A DNA stretch of 48,767 nucleotides from Aggregatilineales bacterium (GTDB taxonomy: Bacteria; Chloroflexota; Anaerolineae; Aggregatilineales; Ch27). Below are positions 38,662-48,767 of the stretch, piece after piece (position 1 is the stretch's first letter; each line of letters begins with the position of its first letter). Under the pieces are notes generated by a model. It saw nothing but the letters and a program-made list of their open reading frames with translations, did not search any database and had not been told where the DNA came from. Made by a program: the position numbers and the translations under genes. The DNA is taken from NCBI GenBank assembly GCA_029976005.1, contig JARKOQ010000099.1, positions 1-48,767 of the forward strand. Direction: 5' to 3'.

Positions 38662-41193
38662 ATGATCAATCTCGACCAATGGCTGCTCCCCACGCTGGCC
38701 CTGCTGCCGGTGCTGCTGGGGAGCTTTCTCGCGGTAGGCCTGCCCTGGGCGCGCCTGATCCTGCCGCCGGAAGACCGGGCCGACCGCGTCCTGTGGGGCG
38801 CGTTCGGGCTGGCGCTGGGCGCGGCCCTGTGGACGGCGGGGATGTTCCTGCTGGGCACCTTCGCGACGATCACCGTCGCGGGGACGGTCGCGCTCGGCGC
38901 GGTGATTGCCCTGGCGGGGGTGGGAGCGTATGTTTTCGCCCGGCGGCGCGCGGACGACCGGCCGGTCGTCCCTACGCCATTGCCCCGCGTCCCGCTGGCC
39001 GTCTGGGAGCGCCTGATCCTGGGCGGGCTGATCGTCGCCCTGATCCTGCGGGTGATCAACGTGGCCTACTGGCCTTTCACGGCCTACGACCCGCTGTGGG
39101 TATACGGCTATAACGCCCGCGTCTTCACCCTGCGCGGCCTGATTCCGGCCGAGATCGGCTACTATCCCCAGCTTTTGCCCCTGGTGTATACCTACGCCCA
39201 GCAGGTGTGGGGCGGGATCGACGACCATGCCGCCCGCGCCGCGATCCCGATCTTCGCCCTGGGCAGCATTCTGGCCGCCTACCTGCTTGGCTCGAAGCTG
39301 TTCCGGCGTGAATCCGACCCCGTTTATGGCCGCCGGATCGGGCTGCTCACCGCCGCGTTGTGGACCTTCTACCCCCACCATGCCGAGTGGTCGCACGTCG
39401 GCGACCTGGAAGTGCCGCTGACCTTCTTCTTCACCCTGGCGGCGCTGTTTTTCGTGCTGGCATGGCAGTCCAGCACCGCCGCCCGCTGGCGCTACGCGGT
39501 CATGGCCGGGCTGATGCTCGGCGCGGGGCTGTGGACCAAGCCGACCGCCGGGGCGCTGGTCTGGGGAATCGGGCTGGTGGTCGGGCTGGCGCTGCTGGTC
39601 GAGGTGATGCGCGCCCGGCGGGAAGCGCGCCCGTTGGACATCGCCTTCCTGCGCGGCCGTCTAGCGCTGGCGATCGTCGCCGGACTGGCCGCCGTCCCCA
39701 TCGGCGGGATGTGGTACGTGCGCAACCTGCTGCTGGGCCATCCGGCCCTGGTCTTTCCGACCGGGTTCTGGCTGACCCAGGCCCAGCGCAGCGGGCAGGA
39801 ACTCGGCTGGCCGCTGCTGATCCTGGCCCTGCTGGCGCTTTATCTCATCCTCACCCCGGACAAACCTCGCCGGGCGGACGGGCGGCTGCTCCTGGCGGGG
39901 CTGGCCCTGATGACCGGCGGCGCGCTCAACTCGGCCGGCCTGTGGGCCGGGACGCCGCCCCACCGCATCACGGCGATCGAACTGCTCGTGATCGTCGCCG
40001 GGGCGGCGCTGTACGGGTGGGGACTCTGGCGCGGTCGGCGCGATAATACCTCTCTGGCGAGTGCCTTTTCCCCCTCTCCGTTTACGGAGAGGGGACCAGG
40101 GGGTGAGGTTGCCCTGATCCTCGCCCTGATCGCCCCGTACTGGATCACCTGGTTCTGGTCGTACTCCTACCACCCCCGCCTGGCGTTCGCCATCGTGCCG
40201 CTCCAGCTCGTGATCGTGGCCGGGCTGGGCTACGCCGTCGCGGAACGGCTGGCGGCTTTCGTGCGCCCGGCGCGGCGGGCGGGGATGGCTCAGGTCGCCC
40301 TGCTGACCCTGATCGTGCCCGGCCTGTGGCTGGCGATCGCCAAATCCGCCCCGCATTTGATCGCCGCCGATCTGGCCGACGACGGCGCGAAGCAATTCGA
40401 GACCAACCCGGCCCTGTTCCTGACGGTCGAGGCCCTGCGCGCCGAGATCGCCGCCGCGCCGGACGCGGATGCGATCCACATCCTGGCCCCCGGTGCGCTG
40501 CGCCTGCCGTTTTTCTTCCCCGACCGGGTGGTGGATACCGCCCCGCTGACCGACCTGGACGCCCTGGATGGTCTCGTCACCTATTATGTGGCCGGGACGG
40601 AATCCGAGAACGTCTACCGCCCGATCGGGCCGAATCCGGTGCGCGCTTTGCCGGGCCAGCCCTGGCTGTCGGAGCCGATCGCCCGCGCTGTCGACGATTC
40701 TTTCGTCTACGAGGTCTACCGGGTCGATACGGCCCGCCGCCATGCTATCGCCGACTGCAACGGGCTGTTCGATCCCCCGGCGATCTACGACGATTTCGCC
40801 ATCCTGCACGGTTACGGCATGACCAACCTGGATTTCTGGGACGGGCGGCGGATCGTCTTTTTCTCCTGCTGGGAAGTGACGGGTGACATCGACCGGGATT
40901 ACACGGTCTTCTTGCATGTGCTGGACGCGCAAGGCAATCTGGTCGCGACCTGGGATCACCAGCCGGGCGGCGGACTGTATACCACGTCCCTCTGGCAGCC
41001 CGGCGAATTCGTGAAAGACGAGCTTTCGGTCTATCTGTATAATGAGGATGTTCCGCCGGGGACGTACCAGGTGCGGATCGGCCTCTACGATCTGGCGACC
41101 AACACGCGCGTGCCGGTTCGGGTGGGTGATGCCGTCGTCGATGGGGTTTCCCTGCTGAACCCGATCCGGATGCTGGCCGAACCCCCGGAGTGA
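38662..41193 (+). CDS. GT39/ArnT-type membrane glycosyltransferase with soluble C-terminus
   Basis: The product has 843 residues. About 12 hydrophobic segments span 1-560; the loop after helix 4 has FTAYDPLWVYGYNARVF, with an acidic residue at the usual catalytic place for polyprenol-phosphate-sugar transferases, and the WTFYPHHAEWSHVGDLEVPLTF segment. This fits GT-C enzymes that move sugar from a lipid carrier to protein or glycan outside the membrane. The last 280 residues are soluble and beta-rich (DYTVFLHVLDAQGNLVATW, YQVRIGLYDL). Residues about 467-483 (SPSPFTERGPGGEV) are encoded by an intergenic-type hairpin repeat (40064-40113). GGAGGG precedes ATG 38662. A TATACT box lies about 30 nt upstream. 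Confidence 0.85.
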   Translation: MINLDQWLLPTLALLPVLLGSFLAVGLPWARLILPPEDRADRVLWGAFGLALGAALWTAGMFLLGTFATITVAGTVALGAVIALAGVGAYVFARRRADDRPVVPTPLPRVPLAVWERLILGGLIVALILRVINVAYWPFTAYDPLWVYGYNARVFTLRGLIPAEIGYYPQLLPLVYTYAQQVWGGIDDHAARAAIPIFALGSILAAYLLGSKLFRRESDPVYGRRIGLLTAALWTFYPHHAEWSHVGDLEVPLTFFFTLAALFFVLAWQSSTAARWRYAVMAGLMLGAGLWTKPTAGALVWGIGLVVGLALLVEVMRARREARPLDIAFLRGRLALAIVAGLAAVPIGGMWYVRNLLLGHPALVFPTGFWLTQAQRSGQELGWPLLILALLALYLILTPDKPRRADGRLLLAGLALMTGGALNSAGLWAGTPPHRITAIELLVIVAGAALYGWGLWRGRRDNTSLASAFSPSPFTERGPGGEVALILALIAPYWITWFWSYSYHPRLAFAIVPLQLVIVAGLGYAVAERLAAFVRPARRAGMAQVALLTLIVPGLWLAIAKSAPHLIAADLADDGAKQFETNPALFLTVEALRAEIAAAPDADAIHILAPGALRLPFFFPDRVVDTAPLTDLDALDGLVTYYVAGTESENVYRPIGPNPVRALPGQPWLSEPIARAVDDSFVYEVYRVDTARRHAIADCNGLFDPPAIYDDFAILHGYGMTNLDFWDGRRIVFFSCWEVTGDIDRDYTVFLHVLDAQGNLVATWDHQPGGGLYTTSLWQPGEFVKDELSVYLYNEDVPPGTYQVRIGLYDLATNTRVPVRVGDAVVDGVSLLNPIRMLAEPPE
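40064..40113. repeat. CCCCTCTCCG/CGGAGAGGGG hairpin repeat inside the glycosyltransferase gene
   Basis: CCCCTCTCCG (40071-40080) and CGGAGAGGGG (40085-40094) form a perfect 10-bp stem followed by ACCAGGGGGTGAGG. The same family (CCTCACCCC...CTCTCC) occurs in the intergenic nest at 10308-10380. Here it is translated in frame as Ser-Pro-Ser-Pro-Phe-Thr-Glu-Arg-Gly-Pro-Gly-Gly. Confidence 0.8.
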
Positions 41194-41280
41194 GCGGGGC
41201 CGCCGGCGCGCGCCCGGAACGAAGTTCTGTTTTCGCCATCGCGGTCGCTGCGCGAAGGTGTGATTTTTTGTGGGGAATGT

Positions 41281-43335
41281 ATGGGTGATGGCGCGCTGTT
41301 GGTTGTGCTGGCCCTGGCCCTGGTGGTGGGCGGGATGCTGATCGGGTGGGCGCTGTTCAAGCTGCGCGAAGTCGCCTTCACCCCTCAGATTCGCGACGCG
41401 GTGATTGCCAGCCTGAGTGATGGCATTCTGGTCGTGGATGCCGCCGGCCGGATTCTGGACGCCAACCCGGCCCTGATGGCGATCGTCCCGCAGGTCACGC
41501 CGGATTCAATCGGCCGGCCGGCCGACGAGGTTTTCGCCGCGCGCACGGACTTCCTGGCCCGCTTCAAGGACGTGCGGAATTTCCAGGGAGAGATCATCTC
41601 CAGCACATCCGGTGTGCCGCGCTATTACGATTTGCTGGTAACGCCGCTGCCAGACCAGCGCGGCCGGCCAGGCGGCCGGGTGATCATCCTGCGGGAAAGC
41701 ACCCGGCGCAAAGAGGACGAGGCCCAGCTTCGCCGGCTTTCGCACGCCGTCGAGCAGAGCGCCAACATGGTCGTGATCACCAACACCCAGGGCGTGATCG
41801 AATACGTCAACCCGCGCTTTTGCAGCGTGACCGGCTATACCCAGCCTGAGATTCTCGGCCAGCATACCCGCGTGCTCAATTCAGGAGAGACCCCGCCGGA
41901 GGTCTATGCCGACCTGTGGCAGCGCATCACCGGCGGCGGACAGTGGAGCGGCGAGTTCCATAACCGGCGCAAGGATGGCGAACTCTACTGGGTGCAGTCC
42001 ACCATCTCGCCGGTCGTGGACGGGGCCGGCCGGATCACGCATTTCATCGCGATCCAGGAGGACATCACCGAACGCAAGCGGATCGAAGCAGCCGAGCGCG
42101 AGCAGCGCCTGCTGGCCGAGGCCCTGCGCGACGTGGCGAACGCCCTCAGCAGCACCCTGGACCTGAACGAAGTCCTGGACCGCCTGCTGGACAGCGTTGA
42201 CCGGGCGATCACCGTGCCGCACGATATGACCCATATCCTGCTGCTGGAAAACGGCGTGGCCCGCGTGGTGCGCTCCCGGCATGCCGGGGCAGAAGACCCC
42301 GCCGCGGCCGAAATCTATGCCACGAGCTTTCCCCTGGCCACGACGCGCAGCTTTCGCGAAGTGGTCGAGACCGGCCGGCCGCTGATCATCCCCGACATCC
42401 GGATGTATCAGGGCTGGGTGGCGCGGCCCGCCGTGCGGACGATTCGCTCCCTGATCTGCGCCCCGATCAGCATCGATGGCCAGGTGATCGGCTTCCTGAA
42501 CCTCGACGCGGTGCGGCCCGGCGCCTTCAACGAGGAGCACATCCGGCCCGTGCAGGCCTTCGCCGAGCAGGCCGCGGTCGCCATCCGCAACGCCCAGCTC
42601 TTCGACCAGGTGGAGCGTTACGCGGCCAGCCTGGAGGAGCGCAACCAGGACCTGGACGCTTTCAGCCACATGGTCGCTCACGACCTGCGCGCCCCGCTCA
42701 ACCTGATTACCGGTTACCTCAGCCTGATTGGAGACGAAACAGACCGGCTCGATCCGGCCCTGGTGGAGTATATGGACGCGGTGCGCGTTGGCGCGGACAA
42801 GATGGCCGAGATCATCGAGAGCCTGCTGCTGCTGACCCAGCTCCACGACACGAGCCAGGCCCTCGACCGGGTGAGCATGGCCCCGGTCGTGGCGGCCGGG
42901 GTGGAGCGCTTCCGCCGCGAGATCGAGGCGCGTGCCATCCGGATCGAGATACAGCCCGACCTGCCGGATGTCCTGGCCCATCCGGGATGGGTCGAGGAGG
43001 TCGTTGCCAACCTGATCGGCAATGCGATCAAATACATTGGACACAACAACCCCGATCCGGTGATCGCGATCGCCGGCCGGGTGCGGGATGGTCTGGCGCG
43101 CTTCGAGGTGATCGACAACGGCCTGGGGATCGCCCCCGTTGACCAGCAAAAGCTGTTCGAGATGTTCTCGCGCTTCCATCACGACGAGGCCCGCGGCTTC
43201 GGGCTGGGGCTGGCGATCGTGCAGCGTATCATCTACCGCCTGAACGGCCAGCTTGGGGTGGAGAGCACGCCGGAGCAGGGCAGCACCTTCTGGTTCGCGC
43301 TGCCCCTGCCGCCGCATGGCGAGGATGCCCCCTGA
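41281..43335 (+). CDS. PAS-PAS-GAF sensor histidine kinase
   Basis: The product has 684 residues. One N-terminal transmembrane helix (about 5-28) is followed by PAS1 (about 40-145, GILVVDAAGRILDANPALM) and PAS2 with PAC (about 155-270, ITNTQGVIEYVNPRFCSVTGY). A GAF domain (about 285-440) and HisKA with the phosphorylated His467 in VAHDLRAPLNLI come next. The HATPase has NLIGNAIKYIG, DNGLGIAP and GFGLGLAIV. It is a membrane-associated sensor of an unknown, possibly redox or ligand, signal. No response-regulator gene is adjacent. ATG 41281 is preceded by GGGGAATGT. Confidence 0.9.
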   Translation: MGDGALLVVLALALVVGGMLIGWALFKLREVAFTPQIRDAVIASLSDGILVVDAAGRILDANPALMAIVPQVTPDSIGRPADEVFAARTDFLARFKDVRNFQGEIISSTSGVPRYYDLLVTPLPDQRGRPGGRVIILRESTRRKEDEAQLRRLSHAVEQSANMVVITNTQGVIEYVNPRFCSVTGYTQPEILGQHTRVLNSGETPPEVYADLWQRITGGGQWSGEFHNRRKDGELYWVQSTISPVVDGAGRITHFIAIQEDITERKRIEAAEREQRLLAEALRDVANALSSTLDLNEVLDRLLDSVDRAITVPHDMTHILLLENGVARVVRSRHAGAEDPAAAEIYATSFPLATTRSFREVVETGRPLIIPDIRMYQGWVARPAVRTIRSLICAPISIDGQVIGFLNLDAVRPGAFNEEHIRPVQAFAEQAAVAIRNAQLFDQVERYAASLEERNQDLDAFSHMVAHDLRAPLNLITGYLSLIGDETDRLDPALVEYMDAVRVGADKMAEIIESLLLLTQLHDTSQALDRVSMAPVVAAGVERFRREIEARAIRIEIQPDLPDVLAHPGWVEEVVANLIGNAIKYIGHNNPDPVIAIAGRVRDGLARFEVIDNGLGIAPVDQQKLFEMFSRFHHDEARGFGLGLAIVQRIIYRLNGQLGVESTPEQGSTFWFALPLPPHGEDAP

Positions 43336-43490
43336 TCCAGGGGCAATGGTCCGGGAGACGGCGGCCAGTCAAAGGCCGGGATGGTCTGGGCGCGCCGATC
43401 GATGTTGTCGTCCGTCAGGGCCGCGCGGTGTTTTCGGGAGCTTGAGAGTGGTTCTGCCGGAGAGCCTTCCCCTTCCGGCAAGGCGGTTCG

Positions 43491-45401
43491 ATGTCTGATC
43501 TCGTGGCCTTTGTCATTGGTCTGGGGGTGGGTTCGGCCGCGCTGGGCCTGATCGTCTGGCTCGGCCGGCGCGGAGCCGTTCCGTCCGGTCGCGACTGCGT
43601 GCTGGATAGCATGCGCGAGGCGGTGGTGGCTCTGGACGACGCGGGGCGGGTGATCGATCTCAACCGGGCGGCGGAGGGCCTGCTGGGGGTCTCCCGCGCG
43701 CAGTCGATCGGGCATCCCCTTTCTGCGCTGTTCCCGGAGATGGCGCCTCTGATTGACGAGCTTAATCGCCTGCTGACTGCCAGCCAGGAGGCGGTCTTCT
43801 TCCATGCGGGGCTAAAGCGGGAATTCGAGGCGCGGGCCGCGCCGTTTCTCGATCGTCAGGGTAAGGCCGCCGGCCGGGTGATCACGCTGCTGGATGTCTC
43901 CAGGCGCAAGGCGGCGGAGCAAAGCCTGCGGGGGAGCGAAAACACGCTGCTGGCCCTGCTCGACGCCAGCAGCGAGGTGGCTTTCCTGATGGACGTGCAT
44001 GGTAACCTGCTGGCCTTCAACGAGCACCTGTGCCGGATGGTCGACCGTCCGCGCGAGCAGGTGCAGGGCCGCAACGCCTTCGATCTGCTGCCGCCCGACC
44101 TGGCCGAGAGCCGGGCCGTCCCCATCGGCCGGGCGATTTCCAGCGGGCGGCCGGAGCGCTGGGTGGACCTCTTCGAAGGCCGCCTGATGGACAACAGCGT
44201 CTATCCGGTTGCCAACGCCCAGGGTGGCGTGGAGAAGGTTGCCTACTTCCTGCGCGATATTACCGAGGATCGCCTGGCCGAGCAGACCATGCTGGCCCTG
44301 CTCAATGCCAGCAGCGAAGTGGCTTTTCTGATGGACGTGCACGGCAACCTGCTGGCCTTCAACGAGCACCTGTGCCGGATGGTAGGCCGCCCGCGCGAGC
44401 AGGTGCAGGGCCGCAACGCTTTCGATCTGCTGCCGCCCGACCTGGCGGAAAGCCGGGCCGTCCCGATCGGCCGCACGATCTCCACCGGGCGGCCGGAGCG
44501 CTGGGTGGACCTCTACGACGGCCGCTACATGGACAACAGCGTCTATCCGGTCGTCAACGCCCAGGGCGGCGTGGAGAAGGTCGCCTTCTTCATCCAGGAT
44601 ATCACGGACTTCAAGCAAGCCGAGGAAACCATCCGGCAGTCCGCGCTGGCGCTGGAAGCCCGCAACCGTGACCTGGACGCTTTCGCCCGGACGGTGGCTC
44701 ACGACCTCAAGAAACCATTGCAGGGAATCATCGGGTATGGCGGGCTGATCCAGATGGACTTCAGCGATCTGTCCCCGGACCTGCGCGTCTTTATCGATTC
44801 GATCATGGAATCGGCCGGGCAGATGGTCGAGATGATTGACAGCCTGCTCCTGATGGCCCGCCTGCGCGACGCCCAGGAAGTGCTCGGCCCGGTCGATCTC
44901 AACGGCGTGGTGCGGGATGCGTTGCACCGTTTCGAACAGGATATCCCGGCGCGCGGCATCCAGATGAGCGTGGATGAGGGGCTGCCCGCCGTGTTGGGCT
45001 ATGGCCCCTGGCTGGAGGAAGTCCTCGCCAACCTGATCGGCAACGCGATCAAGTACATTGGCCGGGCCAACCCGGCCCCGGCGATCGCGGTGCGTGCCCG
45101 GCAAGAGAATGGCCGGGTGCGCTGCGAGGTTCAGGACAACGGTCTGGGTATTTCCCCGGACAGTCAGAAGCGGCTGTTCGAGCAGTTTGCGCGCTTCCAT
45201 CACGCGGAGGCCTCCGGGACCGGGCTGGGCCTCTCGATCGTCAAGCGCATCGTCGAGAAGATGGGTGGTCAGGTGGGGGTCGAGAGCGCCCCCGGCACGG
45301 GTAGCACCTTCTGGTTCATCCTCCCGGCGGTGGAGAACCAGCCGGCGGTGGAGAACTTGCCGGCGCAAGATCAGGCTGGGGAGGGCCAGCCGGCAGCATA
45401 G
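43491..45401 (+). CDS. Sensor histidine kinase with near-identical tandem PAS domains
   Basis: The product has 636 residues. An N-terminal helix (about 4-24) is followed by a PAS-like domain (about 35-140), then two almost identical 114-residue PAS modules (152-265 and 266-379), both starting LLALL and containing SSEVAFLMDVHGNLLAFNE. HisKA has His404 (VAHDLKKPLQGI). The HATPase has NLIGNAIKYIGRAN, DNGLGISP and GTGLGLSIVKR. The tail has a short VENQP/VENLP repeat. It is the second of three related orphan kinases; the final 230 residues align with those of the neighbours. AAGGCGG precedes the ATG. Confidence 0.9.
   Translation: MSDLVAFVIGLGVGSAALGLIVWLGRRGAVPSGRDCVLDSMREAVVALDDAGRVIDLNRAAEGLLGVSRAQSIGHPLSALFPEMAPLIDELNRLLTASQEAVFFHAGLKREFEARAAPFLDRQGKAAGRVITLLDVSRRKAAEQSLRGSENTLLALLDASSEVAFLMDVHGNLLAFNEHLCRMVDRPREQVQGRNAFDLLPPDLAESRAVPIGRAISSGRPERWVDLFEGRLMDNSVYPVANAQGGVEKVAYFLRDITEDRLAEQTMLALLNASSEVAFLMDVHGNLLAFNEHLCRMVGRPREQVQGRNAFDLLPPDLAESRAVPIGRTISTGRPERWVDLYDGRYMDNSVYPVVNAQGGVEKVAFFIQDITDFKQAEETIRQSALALEARNRDLDAFARTVAHDLKKPLQGIIGYGGLIQMDFSDLSPDLRVFIDSIMESAGQMVEMIDSLLLMARLRDAQEVLGPVDLNGVVRDALHRFEQDIPARGIQMSVDEGLPAVLGYGPWLEEVLANLIGNAIKYIGRANPAPAIAVRARQENGRVRCEVQDNGLGISPDSQKRLFEQFARFHHAEASGTGLGLSIVKRIVEKMGGQVGVESAPGTGSTFWFILPAVENQPAVENLPAQDQAGEGQPAA
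43944..44627 (+). repeat. Tandem direct duplication of a PAS-coding block (2 x 342 nt)
   Basis: Copy 1 (43944-44285) and copy 2 (44286-44627) encode two PAS modules of 114 residues that differ at about 15 positions. They are directly adjacent and in frame. Confidence 0.88.
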
Positions 45402-45660
45402 ACTCTCGGAATACCCTGCGCGCTTGAGATGCGGCGCTGCCGTGTCCGGCCGCCGATCGGGCGTGGTCGCCATGCCCCGCTTCGGCCCGGTTCCGCGACC
45501 CTCTGGAATGTCCATTTGAGGCGTTCGGTTGGCGCTAACCCATTCCTATTATCCAGAGTATAATCGACTATGAATCGTCCCTGATTCAAAACATGACTCC
45601 AGCTTATGTTTTGCGTGTCCGCCATTCTCCCACAGGGAATTGCGATCGGCGGGGTATTCG

Positions 45661-47898
<2,238 letters not shown>

Positions 47899-47913
47899 GC
47901 CGCGCAGACGCAG

Positions 47914-47942
47914 CGAGGGGCGGACTCGCGCCGCCCCCCTCG
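47914..47942. terminator. Hairpin between convergent genes
   Basis: CGAGGGGCGG (47914-47923) pairs with CCGCCCCCCTCG (47931-47942) with one bulge. There is no T run on either side, so it is a weak terminator call. Confidence 0.4.
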
Positions 47943-47949
47943 AAATACG

Positions 47950-47977
47950 TCAGTTTTCAGCATTCAGCGATCGGCCA
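47950..47977. repeat. TCAGNNN heptad array
   Basis: TCAGTTT, TCAGCAT, TCAGCGA and the variant TCGGCCA lie in a row between the third kinase gene and the convergent partial gene. Confidence 0.75.
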
Positions 47978-48013
47978 AAGCCCGGCTGGACGCTTCTCCC
48001 CCCGGATTCCCCG

Positions 48014-48767
48014 CTATTCCTCGAACGATCGATACTCGGCCCCCGAACTGATCTCCGGGAAGATCACACCGTACTGCTTGCCGCTGGCAGCGGGACCCAT
48101 CGCCTGGAACTGCCCGTCGAACAGGCGGTAGAGGCTGACCCGGCCGTCCGGGCTGGCGGCGATCAGGCTGTTTTCCGCCGGGCGATCCGCCACGGCCGCG
48201 ATCTGGGCAGCGGTCACTTCCAGCAGCAGGCGGTCGGCGTAGGCATCATAAATCACCAGGCCCAGCCCGCCGGAGGCGTCCGGGTGGGGGTAGACGGCGA
48301 ACGCGGCGGCCGGATCGCGGCGGTTGATGCGCCCGTCGGTGAAGGCGAACGGCGACTCGGACGCGACGGCCGGATTGGGCCAGCGATCGGCGTAATGGAC
48401 GATTCCACGCCAGGCGCGGTCGGTAGTAGAGCCATCGAAGGGGTTGTTGAGGTGATCACCGCCGCAGCTTCCAGAGCCGCCGGACAGGGTGAGGTTTCCA
48501 TCGGAGACGTTCACGGTGGAATATATTCTGTAACGCGTCGCCAGAAATCCCGAACTACCGCTGTTGCCGGAATAGATCAGGAACCCGTAGGTTTGCCCGG
48601 CGGGGATGAGCACCGGGCTGACGCTCAGCGGGTAGAGCGTCTGGATAAAGCCGCTGCCGCCCGTGACCGTCTGCGAGCCGAGCAGAGTCCAGGCCCCGGC
48701 GTTGGTTTCCGAGCCTGCGTAGGTGCCCGGCTTGTAGTACACGCGCACGTTGGCCGTCCCGACCAGG
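48014..48767 (-). CDS. Secreted beta-rich protein, 5' end outside the window
   Basis: The visible 251 residues are the C-terminal part; the frame stays open to the window edge, so the start is missing. An N-terminal beta-sandwich (VRVYYKPGTYAGSETNAGAW, LIPAGQTYGFLIYSGNSGSSG) is followed by a Gly/Ser-rich turn with two Cys-Gly sites (GSGSCGGDHLNNPFDG). The last 130 residues (DGRINRRDPAAAFAVY, VSLYRLFDGQFQAMG) match the C-terminal module of the P-domain proteins at 22.0-24.3 kb. It is likely an extracellular binding protein of that set. The GTG at 48748 is only the first in-frame codon visible and probably not the true start. Confidence 0.75.
   Translation of the reverse strand, partial: LVGTANVRVYYKPGTYAGSETNAGAWTLLGSQTVTGGSGFIQTLYPLSVSPVLIPAGQTYGFLIYSGNSGSSGFLATRYRIYSTVNVSDGNLTLSGGSGSCGGDHLNNPFDGSTTDRAWRGIVHYADRWPNPAVASESPFAFTDGRINRRDPAAAFAVYPHPDASGGLGLVIYDAYADRLLLEVTAAQIAAVADRPAENSLIAASPDGRVSLYRLFDGQFQAMGPAASGKQYGVIFPEISSGAEYRSFEE

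Overview
This window is GC-rich bacterial DNA that most resembles a Chloroflexota genome, probably class Anaerolineae. That placement is an inference from several features: Pro/Thr-rich secreted proteins with PTAT-type linkers, P-domain and pre-peptidase-C-domain surface proteins, lipoproteins and an LPVTG-type anchor in one cell envelope, RNase J, and large cytoplasmic sensor kinases. No rRNA or tRNA gene, CRISPR array, phage or insertion sequence was seen. About 43 genes are supported. The last one (minus strand) runs off the right edge.

Layout. 0-7.1 kb: a TPR protein; a membrane-anchored coiled-coil protein ending in a helix-hairpin-helix domain, translationally coupled to a surface protein with LPVTG; a divergent FHA-receiver protein lacking the phosphoacceptor Asp; and a HEAT plus Yip1-like membrane protein. 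7.3-14.4 kb: a deoxynucleoside kinase fused to a MazG-like pyrophosphohydrolase, a lipoprotein, an HTH regulator, a PPC-domain secreted protein, RNase J and a cold-shock-like protein. 14.5-19.3 kb: rsmG, a ROK sugar kinase, a dicluster ferredoxin coupled to a thioredoxin-fold lipoprotein, an SH3-domain secreted protein and a TauE-like permease. 19.5-22 kb: a Nudix hydrolase and a PhoB/PhoR-like two-component pair. 22-28 kb: two paralogous P-domain secreted proteins, then a GH5 glycosidase and a GH94 phosphorylase that could form a small beta-glucan/cellodextrin utilisation unit. 28-31 kb: a helical protein, a degenerate metallo-beta-lactamase-fold protein and a long AlaX editing protein. 31-35.9 kb: a methyltransferase and a run of small genes. 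36-41 kb: an orphan nuoF, a YgjV-like protein and a GT39-type membrane glycosyltransferase. 41-48 kb: three consecutive related orphan sensor kinases and a partial secreted protein.

The most exciting object is the minus-strand gene at 16970-17380. A lipoprotein signal peptide and a thioredoxin fold lie in one reading frame interrupted only by two TGA codons. These sit exactly where the two cysteines of a CxxC motif should be (TGA-Gly-Ala-TGA), and a 7-bp stem-loop follows at the distance expected of a bacterial SECIS element. I read it as a candidate UxxU selenoprotein thioredoxin, translationally coupled to a 4Fe-4S ferredoxin.

The second theme is intergenic repeats with an exact 7-nt period. 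Several unrelated sequence families (CAGTNNN, NNTCAGC, ACCACNN, CTGGCCT and an AT-rich TTGAATT family) share the period and often face each other as inverted repeats. The AT-rich palindrome occurs at four successive gene junctions between 32.4 and 34.6 kb and supplies the last codons and stop of two unrelated genes. Other hairpin repeats are nested inside one another (10.2-10.4 kb, 33.8-33.98 kb), and one lies in frame inside the glycosyltransferase gene.
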